Assembly: GCA_008638375.1 (NCBI GenBank)
Contig: CM018051.1
Span: forward strand, 7,408,418-7,472,417
Direction: 5' to 3'
Length of the DNA stretch: 64,000 nucleotides
Origin: Nyssa sinensis
Taxonomy: Eukaryota; Streptophyta; Magnoliopsida; Cornales; Nyssaceae
Positions 1-11,540 of this stretch are shown in pieces. A program made the translations under genes and the position numbers. Position 1 is the stretch's first letter, and each line of letters starts with the position of its first letter. The notes below the pieces were generated by a model. The model saw only the letters and a list, made by a program, of their open reading frames with translations. It made no database searches and was not told where the DNA came from.

Positions 1-94
1 ATCCCCATCCCCGGAGTCCCCACCAATACTATTCTACCGCACCTTGCCCTTCTATCTATTAGCCAACCACGTCTGACTTTCAAATACAGGTAAG

Positions 95-565
95 GTAATC
101 CAGAAGAAAAGTATCTCACTCTAGCTCTCTGTTATTATGGGGAAGGTGAGGACTTGGCTTCTTTGAATTTGCTGAGGAAATTGTTTAGTAGGGAGGATCC
201 GAATTGTGTTCGTGCTTTTTAATGGCTTCAAAGAATTGAGGGGAAAACCCTAATTATGTGGAAGAAGGGATAAATTTTTCTCGGAAAGCCATTCAAAATT
301 TGCAGGGCAGATGCGATCAGATGGTAGGTTTTGCCAATTGTTTGTTGTGCATCTCACTTTCAGTCCATTTGTGGCTGATTCTGAGAGAATCAGGCAGCAA
401 TCGGAGGCACTTCAGTCCCTGGAAAACGTTGGGAGAATGACAAGAATGAGAGAACCCAAAATTATTTATCATCTCAGATTAGAAAATGCTGAACAGAGGA
501 AGTTGGATGGCTCGAACCATGTACTTGCATTTACTTCAAAAGATGCCCATAAAAGATTCCTTTGA
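95..565 (+). pseudogene. NPGR1-like TPR protein, broken fragment
   Basis: Conceptual translation in shifting frames gives TLALCYYGEGEDLASLNLL, then REDPNCV, EEGINFSRKAIQNLQGRCDQ, RQQSEALQSLE and GRMTRMREPKIIYHL ending in ENAEQRKLD. This order of segments is what I recall of the central TPR region of the plant NPG1/NPGR family, calmodulin-binding TPR proteins; NPGR1 fits best. At least two frame changes and an in-frame stop near 220 break it. Neither the N-terminal third nor the C-terminal TPRs are visible, and after about position 520 the similarity ends abruptly. It is a gene fragment, probably carried or left by duplication, and should not be annotated as expressed. The family call is from memory. 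Confidence 0.7.
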
Positions 566-569
566 ATAA

Positions 570-1120
570 ACACCTTTGATTAACCCTAATCATTTATCCT
601 TCGTAAAAGGAAAAGGACCAAGTTCACCTTAGAGGCATCTATTGGAAAGATGCTTGTAAAACCCTCAATGAATGTCCTTGTTGGAGCAATGCTTTTATTT
701 CAACTTTACTTAGGCTAGCTGGTTATGATGATGATGAGTGTGCATCTATGTAGTATACGTTGGAGCCCATCTTCTCTCCTCTTTCCCCTTTCTAGAATCC
801 TCCCATTGTCGACTTAGAATAACACCATTCCCTCTTCTTTTGAAATTTAAATGTCCGACACTATCAGATAATATTGGAGTCCGTACCCAGCCAAATCAAA
901 CCCCATCCAACGACCCATGTATCTCGTGCACATGAACATCCATCAACCCCATCCCATTTCTCATCGCCATTGTTGAAGTTGTATCCAACCTCTGCAACAA
1001 GCTAGGATTTAAAAAACATGGGCCAATTTCTGCCCACACCGAAGTCTCGAACCTCCAATCCCTCACCCCCAACTTCAACATTAGCAAAATCGAACTAATC
1101 GAGGAATTAACCAACGCCCT
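570..1120. other. Intergenic, nothing clear
   Basis: No open frame or motif here that I can support. The part from about 900 to 1120 may be the degraded downstream end of the minus-strand LINE ORF1 remnant next to it, but stops are dense and I see no diagnostic residues. Confidence 0.4.
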
Positions 1121-1129
1121 AGCCCACCA

Positions 1130-1910
1130 AAGGTGTCATCTCCTCTCCACATCCTCATTTGTTTGAACAAAGCTTTTGCATTTGTTTCCCAATGCACAAA
1201 AGGCCTCTTTGCTCCACAAGAAACGAGGTAGACCCATAAACCGAACCCAAACCAGCCAAAGCTCTCTCCCTTCCTTTGTACAACCGCCCTCTACGCCCCA
1301 ACAATCTAGGAAGATTGGCTCCCATTCAAACACCCAATTTCTCACGGCCAGAATCCTCTCAACCACCTCCTTGGATGGAAACTCAAATAGGAGAAATGAC
1401 CATGCATAACGACCACCCTCCCGCCTGCAATCACTCCCCACCTTCTTGTCACCCATTGATGAACTTTGCAAGTTTCCAAGTGTACGACACCAAAATCTTC
1501 ATAGTCATCATCGCCAACCTAATTGTTGAAATCCTTCACCCACCTTGTTCCATCCTCCCCCCTTATCCATTTCTGAGATAAAGACGTTTCGCCCCAATCG
1601 ACTGGACCTCTCTTTGATCTTGATAAATTCTCCCATCACATTCTCCCTCTTCCAAAACCACAATGATCAATTCCTCCCATGGACATTTCATGAAGTTCAT
1701 CACAGAATTGCTTAGCATCTCGTCTTCCAAAGTATCGCACACTCTGTACAACACCTGAGCCCTCATTCCGTAACCGACACCATCCATTTCCCATAACTTT
1801 CATCCTCTGAGACTTCAAAAGTCTTACCTCCGTCTTGAGCTATCATCGACGGTTTCTGAGAGTTCACCTTCTCTTGGTCTTCCTTTTTGTCAGCTTGAAG
1901 TTGACACAAT
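1130..1910 (-). mobile_element. LINE ORF1 (DUF4283-type) remnant
   Basis: Read on the minus strand, 1471-1136 gives WSFLLFEFPSKEVVERIL followed by a stretch with LVWVRFMGLPRFLWSKEAF and ALGNKC. This is the pattern of the DUF4283 domain in plant L1-type LINE ORF1 proteins, in which a V-G-LP-LW motif precedes a residue run about resemblance between host and cloaked site. Upstream (1820-1480) are broken frames consistent with the ORF1 N-terminal part. Several stops interrupt it and no zinc knuckle is seen. It lies in the opposite orientation to the LINE at 2.97-6.17 kb, so it is a separate insertion. Confidence 0.6.
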
Positions 1911-2965
1911 CATTACTACGTTTGTTCCTTTCTTGATAATCGAGGGGGAGACACCCTAATGTATATGCTTCCTTTTCTTTAGTTGTTAAGTGAAATGAAC
2001 GGTAACTTGAAGATATAAATGTCACTTACCAAAAAAATTGAGATGTAAAAGTAAGTCTTTTGGTGCTTTTTTTGGTAGGCCTTTTAGGTTTTTGTGTGTG
2101 TACTCCTATATGCTCAATGTGCTTGGGTTGGACCCCACTTGGTTGGTGCTTTTTAAATATGTACTATTTATCAAAAAAAATATGTTAATTAAGTTATGCT
2201 AATTTACTTTTACAAAGCAATGGAAGCCAATAAATAGTATTACTAAAGTCATCCATATTTATTGTTCACTATACAAGTAAAAGAAAGAAATTGACAATAT
2301 CTCATGGAATAGAAGCTACCCTTTTAGGTAGTGACTTGTGTATAAATCTGGAACATGTCCATACAAAAAGATTAGATTAGGTTCATTTGGTGTTCATTTT
2401 TCCCCTCTTTTGTCATTGAAGGATTTAAATCCAAAGGGGATTAAAATTGTCAATTTGATAAGGAGATTAATTGGAGGAATAAAAATAGTAGTTCCATGAG
2501 AAGTAGATGAAGTTTTAAGAGTCAACTTTCCTTCAACAAAATTTCCATTATTCCAAGAATAGAAATTAGCTACCCCCCCCCCCCCCAAAAAAAAAAAAAA
2601 TTGTCCACTTGGAAACACTATATCTCTTTACCCTTCCAGTTTACTCCTACCTAAACTCCACCACTTCCTGCGGAATAAACTCTCTGTACCATAGTTCATG
2701 AGGTTGTCAGTTGTCTACATCAGCTTGCTATTAGAATGATCCTAGGTTCAAGCAATAGTAAACTTCAGTGTTCTGAGTGTGGAACCTCAAAACATCCTGA
2801 AAAGAATATAATTTTTTAAGTGGAATATGAAGATACCCTATGTCAACTTTCAGCATCTCTGGCTAATGGAAAATTGTTTTTAACTAAAAAATTAGAGCCA
2901 ATATCAAAATTAACATCTAGAAAGAAGTGTTAAGATTCACATAATCACAATCACATTTCTACATT
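1910..2965. other. Intergenic, AT-rich, no gene
   Basis: No supported coding region. It holds a C-run next to an A-run at about 2572-2600. A motif resembling a Pol III box B lies near 2747, but I see no convincing partner box A and do not call a SINE. Confidence 0.4.
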
Positions 2966-3602
2966 GTCAAGGCTCCGGGGCCGTTTGGATCTTCTATGGC
3001 TTATTTCAACAATGTTGGTTAGAGGTGAAAACCGTGAAATATGATGTTATGACAGTTTTCTCTTCTATATGAGTATGGGGCATTTGAGAAAATATTTAAT
3101 GCGTCATTTGCTTTGGTGCAAAAAAAGGGGGGAGAAGAGGACAATACAGATTATAGGCAAATTAGCTTGACAGAGAGTGCCTATAAGTTTTTGGCGAAGT
3201 CCTTTCCTTGTGTCAAAATGAGCAATGGGAAATATAATGTCAAATTCTCAAAATGCATTGGTAAGGGGAAAATAAATTCTTAATGTGGTCTTAATAGCAA
3301 GTGAATGTGTAGATTCCAGGATGAAAAGTAAGGAAGCCACTTTAATGTGTAGGTTTGGATATAGGGAAGGCTTATTATCACATGAATTTGTGTTTCTTGT
3401 TGTACATGCATGAGGGGATGGCATTTCGTGTTAAGTGGAGGAGGTGGATAGAGATGTGCATTTCATTAGTCAAATTTTTTATTTTGGTATATGCTTCTTC
3501 AGTAGACTTATTCACAAAGTTTGAGAGGTCTAAGGCAAGAGTATCCTCTTTCGACCTTGTTATAAATATTGGTAATGGAAGCCTCAAGTAGCTACTAGGG
3601 AG

Positions 3603-4492
3603 CATGGTTTGAAATAATGGCCATTACATTACGTATTAGTTTTTTGACCTTCCGATACCGATACAGACCGATATATCAGTGTGACTAAAATTCACACCAT
3701 ATTGACCAATACTGTTACGTATCAGTCATTATGAGTCGTTATAAGACTGTTATGACCGTTACAACGCAAATACGGTTGTTTAATGGATTTTTTTTCAAAT
3801 TTTTAATGGTTTTATTTTTTATTTTTTTCAGAATTGTTATGATTTCTATTTTTATAAAATTTATATACAAAAAAGATACTTAACAAAATAATCTGAAAAA
3901 GATGCGATTGTTTAAGTTTTTTTTTTCAAATTTTTAATGTTTTCATTTTATTTTTATTTTTTGCAGAATTATTATGATTTTTATTTTTATAAAATTTATA
4001 TACAAAAAAGATATTTAACAAAATAATCTGAAAAAATAAAAAAGTGAAAGGGGTTACCAAAACATTTGGGTCAATACGAACTCAAAAAGGCTTCTTGGTC
4101 TCAAAACAAAATTTATTTCATAAACACTAAATTGATTTTCATGCTTATAATCATTTTTTTGTTATTATTTACATTACTTGTTGTACTTTTATTTAAATTA
4201 AATGATACTTCATATTAGTTTAACTTTAAAAAAATCATATAAAAATAATAAAATATCTTCTTAAGTATTATTTATAAGAAAAATATTTTAGGTGTTAGAA
4301 CAATGAAAAATCATAATGAAAAATATTAAAATGTGATAATTATAATCAAGATATGAGTTTCAATAACTTTTAAGAGATTTGCTAATGTTTGAAAAAAATT
4401 CACGAATGCAATTTCTGATTCCCGTTATGAATGACCTGATACCGTTATACCGCGACCGATTCGTATCCTGCAACTGCGATTTAAATCCACAG
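3603..4492. mobile_element. Non-autonomous TIR transposon nested in the LINE
   Basis: The reverse-transcriptase homology stops at about 3600 and resumes at about 4500. The inserted segment has imperfect inverted ends (TGGTTTGAAAT on the left against TGGATTTAAAT read inward from the right). GATACCG-type motifs lie near both ends. TAGGGAG occurs at 3596-3602 and again at 4493-4499, a plausible 7-9 bp target duplication. Inside there is a diverged duplicated block of about 125 bp (around 3780-3900 and 3905-4035). No coding capacity is seen. A hAT or Mutator origin fits the duplication length but is not proven. Confidence 0.6.
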
Positions 4493-4499
4493 TAGGGAG

Positions 4500-6000
4500 A
4501 GCCATTAAGGAGGGCTCTTTAAGAGGTGGGAGAGAGAATTGAGGTAGCTCTTCTTCTCTTTGCTAATAATACCATAATTATTTTTCTAAGGCAAAGGAGG
4601 ATCAATTGCGATACTTCAAGTGTGGATTCTTATGTTCTGAGGTAGTCTCAATGATTCAAGTTAACTTGGGGAAGAGTAAGATCATTTCAATGGGAAATGT
4701 GGGTAACACCGTAACATTGAGGATTTGGCTTTGAATTTGGGCTGCAATGTAGGCCCTTGCATGCTTTGTATTTGGGTTTACCTTTTGGTTCCTCATTTAA
4801 GGTCAAAGCAGTTTGAAACACAATTGTTAACCAGTTTCAGATGAGGCTAGCAAATTGGAAGCAGCATTATCTTTCTCGAGGCAGCAGGATAACTTTTATC
4901 AACAACACATTGGCGAGCTTTCGTCTATTTTATGTCATATTCACTATTCATATTGTGGTGGAAAAGAGATTGGATAAATTGTAAAGAGATATTCTACAGG
5001 GTGAAGTTTAGGGGAGGACAATAGGTTTCATCTTTTGGGTTGGAATAAAATCCAAACCGCAATGCAGGAGTTGTGAGGAGAGAGGGTGGGCTTCTAGCCA
5101 TATGGAATGGGGTTATGAAAAATGTACAAGGAAAAAATATGGCAATTCCTTACAGTTTATTAGATTTGACTTTTGAGGTTCAAGTTGAACCAACATGAAG
5201 TTTTGGTTGGATATCGGAGTGGAGAGGTAACTTTTAAAGATAAGTTTCTCCAACTGTTGCAAAATTTACTTATAATAAGGAAGCTTCAATAATAAACTTC
5301 AAGTTTTTTTCCTAGGAGTGGGGTGGGAGGGGTGTGGACTCCTTAGTTCTAAAAGGTGTTCTAGGACTAGGAATTGGAGGACTGAATGGCTCTAATAGGG
5401 TTGTTGCACCATTCCAAGTCTGGCGAAGGAAGAATATTATTAAATAAAAAGCTGGTCAGTGAAGGAGGTTCAATGTTAAATCATTTTATGACGCTTGATC
5501 TAGAAAAGGGATAGAAGAGTCTCTTTGGAAGGGCCTCTAGCATACAAAAGCACCCATTAAGATGGCTTTTTGTGTGGACAACTGCATTGGATGCAATTCT
5601 TACCACAGATAATATATACATAAAGAGGTTTTTAAATGGAAAATTAGTACTATATGTGCAAGATAGATGAGGAAACAGTTTAGTCATTTGCTTTTACATT
5701 GCTCTATGGTCACGGAAATGCAGTGCCTTCTATTTTCCCTCTTTGGTTATGCTTCAATTAATATTAATAATTTTTTTTTTGATAAGTTTGGTCACATTTG
5801 GATTATACCTAACTTAGTGATAGTATTGTTGAGGGGTTGGAAAGGGGGATGTAAGAGAACAAAGTGTTAGGAAGGTGTGGGATGTGGTGCCTTTGTTTTT
5901 ATTTTGGTGCATATGAAGGAAGAGGAATAGGAAGGGGAAGAGGTATTCCCTTATATATTTAAGGGAATTTTTTTCGAGTCCTATAATTTTGGGTCACTGG
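4500..6000 (+). other. LINE RT 3' part and zf-RVT after the nested insertion
   Basis: This is the resumed portion of the decayed LINE. It carries RT palm and thumb text (VNLGKSKIISMGNVGN near 4650, LEAALSFSRQQD near 4855) and the zf-RVT domain (KAPIKMAFC near 5550, LLHCS near 5690). It shows that the inserted DNA transposon split the RT domain between a segment corresponding to LSxxLFxLVMEA and the sequence following it. Confidence 0.7.
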
Positions 6001-6279
6001 GTCCTATGTCTCTTTTGTACATTCTTTAGTAGAGTTTTTGGGAGTAATGAATCTATGATTTTTTTTCGTATAATGTAGCTCCATGGGCTATAATTGGGTG
6101 CACCCCCTTTGGCCACTCTTGAATGAATATACTTTACTAGTTAAAAAGAAAAAAAAAAAAAAAAAAGAACAATAGCACATTCTAGAACCAGCGATATACA
6201 TAACACCAGTCACTAGGCCACATCATTCCAGACTCGTAAGAATATTACAAGAAACCAGCCGCAATAATTAGGAGCATAC

Positions 6280-7377
6280 CCAATAAGTGTCACCACTGGA
6301 GATGCCGATGAAGCATTCTGTTCAAGGAACTCACACGCTGTAAGGACAACAGGTTCAGCAAATATAACCTGGAAAGAGAAATGGCAATTAACAAATAAAC
6401 ACAATAATCTAATGTAAATAAAAAAAATTCAAATAATTAAGAACTGTACAAATACAGAAACGTGTAAATTGTGCAAGCAATTCAAACATTAGTTGCAATT
6501 TAGAACTGCAAATAATAAAAGACAAAAAGATAAAGGAAACTACAGTTGAATCATGCAGCAAGGTAAGACATTCTTTCTTTTTTCTGATAATGAGGAACCC
6601 CTACCATAGAGTATACTACCCAGGATAAACCCCTACCAAGCCACATACATCAGGTAAACTGTAACTCGAACCCAAGACTCGAGGTATTAGACTACCGAGG
6701 GTTGCCATACAAGGTAACCCCGGGGTAAGGCAAGACTATGTTATAACACTATATTATGAATTTCGAAACTTAGATATGTGGGACAGATTTTCAAAAACTA
6801 AACTTATCGTCAAGAACTTACACTGGTTCTAATTTGAAACTCAATAATAAAAAGACAATCAACTTGAAGCATACATGAAAAACATTATGCACATTTTTCT
6901 AATCTAAACTAAAGAGAGACCAATTTTACAAAGTAAAATATGCATTCTAGTGGACATGTGTATACCCTCAATTCACTTTTTCTACAGTGTATACTGTTTG
7001 TGCATCCCTAGAGCTAATCGTTGTCCAAATTTTAGTTCTAATCCTAATTAGAAAAGGTGGGGTTCCCGAAGATGCTAGTCAAACGGCTAAGATAAAAGAA
7101 GAAATTTTTCAATAAATTTCTTCCTTTTTTCTCTCCTCGATTATCCCATCAAACGGTTAAGTCATGCATACAAGCTTTGAATTCCCTCAATAATTGACAC
7201 ATGGAAATATAAATTCTCAGAATTTAGATTTAAAAAAAAAGGTAAGTAACAGAGAAATTGAACAGAGAATAAGATAGAGTAATGGCTAAAAGATGCACGT
7301 ACCTCATCGACGTACTCGTCCAGTTGGGGATGAACAAATGTGTGAGCGAACAAAACACAAGGCTCCGGACGACCCAT
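6280..7377 (-). CDS. VIR: VIRILIZER homologue, first two exons only
   Basis: VIRILIZER is a large scaffold of the plant nuclear N6-adenosine mRNA methyltransferase complex. Exon 1 (7377-7303, 25 codons) begins MGRPEPCVLFAHTFVHPQL and ends VDE before a GTACGT donor. Exon 2 (6368-6280) follows a TTTCCAG acceptor, reads IFAEPVVLTACEFLEQNAS, and ends ATTGG before a GTATGC donor. Both match the extreme N-terminus I recall for the family, and the frame is intact across the junction. Family members are about 2,000 residues; only about 54 are here. The expected next segment (around SPPSFALEVF) was not found in the remaining 6.2 kb, which is filled by an antisense LINE. Either intron 2 is very long and runs off the window, or the gene is a truncated copy. 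Confidence 0.85.
6580..6740 (-). mobile_element. SINE-like segment in VIRILIZER intron 1
   Basis: On the minus strand, a box B-like GGGTTCGAGTTAC is preceded by GGCAACCCTCGGTAGTCTAA and followed downstream by GGGGTTCCTCATTATCAG and an A/G-rich tail. Box A is poor, so this is a tentative call. Confidence 0.4.
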
Positions 7378-8137
7378 TTTTCGTTCTTGGCAGAGATCCT
7401 TACTCTTTGATTATGCTCTGTTCACGAAAGTAGTGTTAGAGCATCTCAGTGGTGACTCAAACCCAAACTCAAATTCAAATTTGAGTCAAAATGCAGAAAA
7501 AAAGAAAAAAACCTTCTAACCCTAGACTCAAGCCCATACCAAATCAGTTTTTACTCAAATTCAAACAGAACCCTACTGTTCATAGACCCAAATTTTTAAC
7601 GGCTGTTTTTTCCCCTAGCTAGCCTCATCTCAGATGGAAAGTGAAAGGCAAAAGCAAGGAAAATAAATGGAAAGGAAAACAGACCTGGCGGGAACCAACT
7701 GCCGTTCTTTGTCGTCCAATGGCGATAGTTGCAGAGACGGTGACGGAGATCGTTGCAGCGACGGCGGTCCGCGGTCGGCGATGGCGAACGACGGCAATGA
7801 GAAACCCTCCAACCGATTGTGAGTTCAAACCCTCATGGTCACTCTGGTAATCGAAACCCTAGTGTGAGTCGGCGAAGTGGGAGAAAGAGAGAGGGAGGGA
7901 GGGAGATAGAGAGAGTGTCGTTCTCGAGAGAGAGAGAGAAAGAGTGTCGTTACATAGTAGTCGATGGTCCAGACCTATTGAGACTTAGATGACTAAACCC
8001 AGAAATACTCTGAGATATACACACACATACACATATACATATTATATATAGGTATAATTCAAATGACGAAATTACCCCTCTTCTCAACACCCCCTTCAAA
8101 GTGGATGTACTGGTCCCTTCCGTTGCTTGTCCTCTGA

Positions 8138-8176
<39 letters not shown>

Positions 8177-8200
8177 CAGAACTACAGAAAATAATATTAA
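7378..8200. promoter_or_regulatory. VIRILIZER upstream region with GA and CT microsatellites
   Basis: This is the 5' flank of the minus-strand VIRILIZER gene. It contains a (GA)n stretch at about 7888-7945 and a (CT)n stretch at about 8138-8174. A short segment starting GAGCATCTCAGTGG at about 7440 resembles the end of a common plant MITE, though I could not match a second end. Short open frames at 7625-7850 occur on both strands and look like chance. Confidence 0.4.
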
Positions 8201-8869
8201 ACCCCCATTTCTAATATTCACCTGGGTTCTGAGACAACATCGGGATTTCCCATATAGGTTTTCAAAAAAAAACAAATATAAAAATAAAAATAAAAACTAA
8301 AGAGAATATTTCTTGAGGGAATTATGATTCAATTACCCTTTTTTTTAATATTTACAAATCAAATTAGTCAAGTATTATCATCATACTTAGAAGGAATTAA
8401 TTTTAATGATAAAAACTTAATAAAAGTACATTATACTTATTTTTATTAAAATTAGATAAAATTACATCAGATTCTTCTATCATTTAACAAATTATACTCA
8501 CATCTCTTATACTTTAATATTGATAGTAAATGCCTCCCATTCGTTAGTAACCCTTAATTGACTAACCCAATAATGCTAATGCTATCTTCTTCTTTTTTCT
8601 AAATACCAAATATACATTTATCTACTAAACTCACTAGGCTACCCCATCTCTCATCTCTCTTGCACTTTATCACCATTTTCGAGCAGTCATTTCCGTTACT
8701 CAATTCCCAACCTCCACCAAACTCATCTCTCTAACATAACACAATTTTCTCTCTAGCTTTTTCTCTCTCTAAGGTTCTAGTCCCTCGTGATATACATTGG
8801 TACCCATTGTGTTCATCGTAAACCAACCAACCAAGAGTTTTTTACCTGAGGCACGGACTTTTAAATCTT

Positions 8870-9145
8870 TTCAACCTAACCAATACTTTTTTTTACTTAT
8901 TTTTCAAACTCATATAATTTTAAAATTATATCTTCAATATACGATTTATTTGAAAACTTTTCAACTATATCGCATTTTCAAGATGCGATTTTAAATTTGC
9001 ATTTTCACGATGTGATATTAGATTAAGGATTTTGACTTAATTAAGGTTTAAAGTACCCAAGTTAAAATCGCATCTTCAATATGTGAGTTTAAAATTGCCT
9101 ATTGAATATGTGATTTTAAACTCATATATTGGAAATGCAATTTTA
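8870..9145. repeat. Degenerate short repeats around GATGCGATTTTAAA
   Basis: Variants of a motif combining GATGCGATTTTAAA and AAATCGCATCTTC recur every 25-30 bases, in both orientations, so short imperfect hairpins could form. I do not recognise the family. The rest of 8200-9200 is AT-rich, without a gene. Confidence 0.4.
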
Positions 9146-9221
9146 TCAGTAAATCAGTAGTATGCCAACCCACTCCAACTAAATTGTTTAACATTTCATA
9201 TTTCCCTATCAAACACTTCAT

Positions 9222-9575
9222 GTTTTTTCATTCGAATAGTTTATGCAACTATATTTATGCGTGAAGGTGTATTAGGTCCCAATCTGGAGTCAGTTCTATA
9301 TTTTTTGACATTTTTGCCCCCTAAATCCTAGGAATCAATTAATTGTAACACTTAAGTTAGTTTAATTACGTTAACTATCAAAGTACCATTTTGAGCTCAT
9401 ATTTTTTTCATACAATCACTTCACACAACTGTATCTATGCGTGAAAGTGTGTTGGGTTCCAGTCTAGAGTCGGTTCTATGCTTTTTTTTGACATTTTTGC
9501 CCCCCCCCAAAACCTGAAGAATCAATTAATTGAAACAATTGAGTTAGTTCAGTCACGTTAGTTATCAAAGTACCT
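9222..9575. repeat. Tandem duplication, period 180 bp, two copies
   Basis: Two adjacent units share TATGCGTGAA (9256 and 9436), TTTTTGACATTTTTGCCCC, AATCAATTAATTG and TTATCAAAGTACC at a constant offset of about 180 bases. They differ by about 15-20 percent by eye, so the duplication is old. No coding function is apparent. Confidence 0.7.
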
Positions 9576-9739
9576 ATAAAAAATATTAGTTGATAAAAAT
9601 AATATGTGAAAAAATATGTAAATGCGTTATAAATAATAAAATGTGTATGAAACATAAGTTTTATTTCCAAATACAATAAAGTTGATACATGTGAGTCACA
9701 TCCCTCCCCAGAAAAAAGGAAACTAAGTGCCACATGATG

Positions 9740-10900
9740 GTATCTTCTTGTTCTGTACGAGTTGTCTATCCTACTGGTTTGGGATCAGCTGTTGCGTGTC
9801 TTGTGTAACCTGTGATAGACCAACATCAATGGTTTTGGACTAACGGTCTCTAACACAATCTCTGCCCCTCGTATATACTCTGATTGATGGTGACTCCACC
9901 TGTGTCATTCGATGTGACTCCACTTGCGTCAACGATTGTGGCTCCACTTGTGTCACTCCACTCATTCCATAGGGTCCTCCTATAGGACGTCATGCCCTGA
10001 ATGAACATGATAAGCATATGATGATAATAAAAATCTTGATGGAAGAGAAGTTTGATGTAAAAATACGGTATGCATAGACGATGTCATTACTAGAGATAAG
10101 GTTGACTCGAATGCCTACGAATATGATACGGAGGCCTCGGTGGCATTTACTTAGGATGGTCGGAGAGGAATAAACCCTTATTGCTGTATCTGGAGCTTTG
10201 GCTCAAGCTAGTGCTCAGTTAAACATTTGTCCTCGTACAAAGCCTCCAAGCAAGTAGATGACATCCTTCTAATTTTTAATATGGCATCTGTAAACATCAA
10301 CTTGCATGGGGATATAGCCTTTGGAGCTGTCTACTCGGTGAAAGTTGGTACATACATGTCATTGTAGCCTCATGGGGAGAAGTTTAAAACATCATTGGTC
10401 AAAGATGGTTAGTTTATACTAATTTAATAAACTAAATTCACATAAAATAATATCTCACCAATAACTCGCGAATGATGGCCACTGTTTGGAACCCAATTAA
10501 AGGCCTCTTAACAGAAGGAGCGTTGAGTCTACGAGTAATGATGTAGTACCAACATAAGTAAGGGTCACCCTTGTCCATCTAACTAGTGTCAGGTTCCTCA
10601 ACGACAAGGTGTTGGCGACATTGTACCCATAGCTCAATTTACTGGCGATGATGGTCTGATGAGTCATACCGATGTCTCCCACGCCTATCAATTGAATACA
10701 GCTCACTAAGAAATAAACAAGTAGCCCATAGGCAAGACAAATCTCGTGACTTCAGAGGTAATAGTTTGACAACTACGTGAAGACATCTGCAATACAAGAC
10801 TCTTAAATCATTTGAACAACAAAATGTAGGTAAGTAGTTAATTTTTACGCGAATGCATGAGAATAGTTAATTACCCTACCATATATACTTGCTCCTCCCT
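9740..10900 (-). pseudogene. Plant mobile domain (PMD) gene remnant
   Basis: On the minus strand near 10640-10450 the broken translation reads QLWVQCRQHLVVEEPD, then DKGDPYLCWYYIITRRLNAP and GFQTVAIIREL. This is the C-terminal part I recall of PMD proteins, often annotated 'serine/threonine-protein phosphatase 7 long form homolog', where IDLWD, DPY-WY and ITRR are hallmarks. PMD genes are linked to Mutator-like and Ty3-type transposons. Stops and frame changes occur throughout both flanks, so this is a dead copy. Its limits are approximate. Confidence 0.6.
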
Positions 10901-11535
10901 CATTTGGTCAAACTGGTTCTGCAGTATCACAAAACATGAAAGGAGATGGCCTTCTGTGAAAATCTAACATTGGCGCTCCACTGGGTTTAATGGGTAAGAT
11001 CTTATTATTTTAAAAAACATAAATCTAGTTGTAAAATTAATTAATTATTTAGTTATATAATACATGGACTCATGATGACATGGGAAGTCATGTCCTCATG
11101 GCACGCGTGGGGTCTCCATTTTTTATGAAATAGAATCTCTCTATTTGTGTTACAAATTAAAAAAAAAAAAAAGTTTAAAAATATTTTTTTTTCTTTTAAA
11201 AAAACACAATTTTCAAAGTCACTTTTTTATTTTTTAAATTTGCTTACCCATAGAAGCCTCTCCATTTTTGAAGAAATAAAGATACTATGAATTTGAGCAA
11301 CACAATGAATCGAAATGTTTAAAAAATAATATTTAACTTTAAATTCAGTAAAAATAATTTTTTTACATTTAAGTACTCATCTTATTCATAATATGTCACA
11401 TATATAATACATGTATATTTTTTAAATTTAATTTTTTTTATTAAAACTAAATAATTACAAAATATTTATACCAGTAAGTGTGAGTCTTATTAAGATTGTA
11501 ACACATGATTCAGATCATTAATCAAATCAACGGTC
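10900..11535. other. AT-rich intergenic, no gene
   Basis: A/T runs and short direct AT repeats only. I see no coding frame or RNA gene. It ends at the target duplication of the long solo LTR that follows. Confidence 0.5.
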
Positions 11536-11540
11536 ACAAT

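Larger units (their letters stand above)
2968..6166 (+). mobile_element. L1-type LINE, 5'-truncated and decayed
   Basis: Broken frames give the ordered landmarks of a plant L1 reverse transcriptase: KAPGPFGSSMAYF (2973), FEKIFNASFALVQKKG (3088), YRQISL, ASECVDSRMKSKEATLMC, then DIGKAYYHMNLCFLLYM and KWRRWIEMCISLVKFFILV (3358-3490), and later NLGKSKIISMG. A zf-RVT region follows at about 5560-5870, with HLLLHCS and LLFSLFG. An A-rich tail lies at 6149-6166. ORF1 and the endonuclease are missing, and the YADD-type catalytic motif falls in the damaged stretch near the nested insertion. Many stops and frameshifts show it is dead. It lies antisense to VIRILIZER, immediately beyond that gene's second exon. 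Confidence 0.85.

Noticed and set aside
7625..7850. Overlapping short frames on both strands upstream of VIRILIZER
   Set aside because: Low-complexity, mutually overlapping, no motif; they fall in the presumptive 5' flank.
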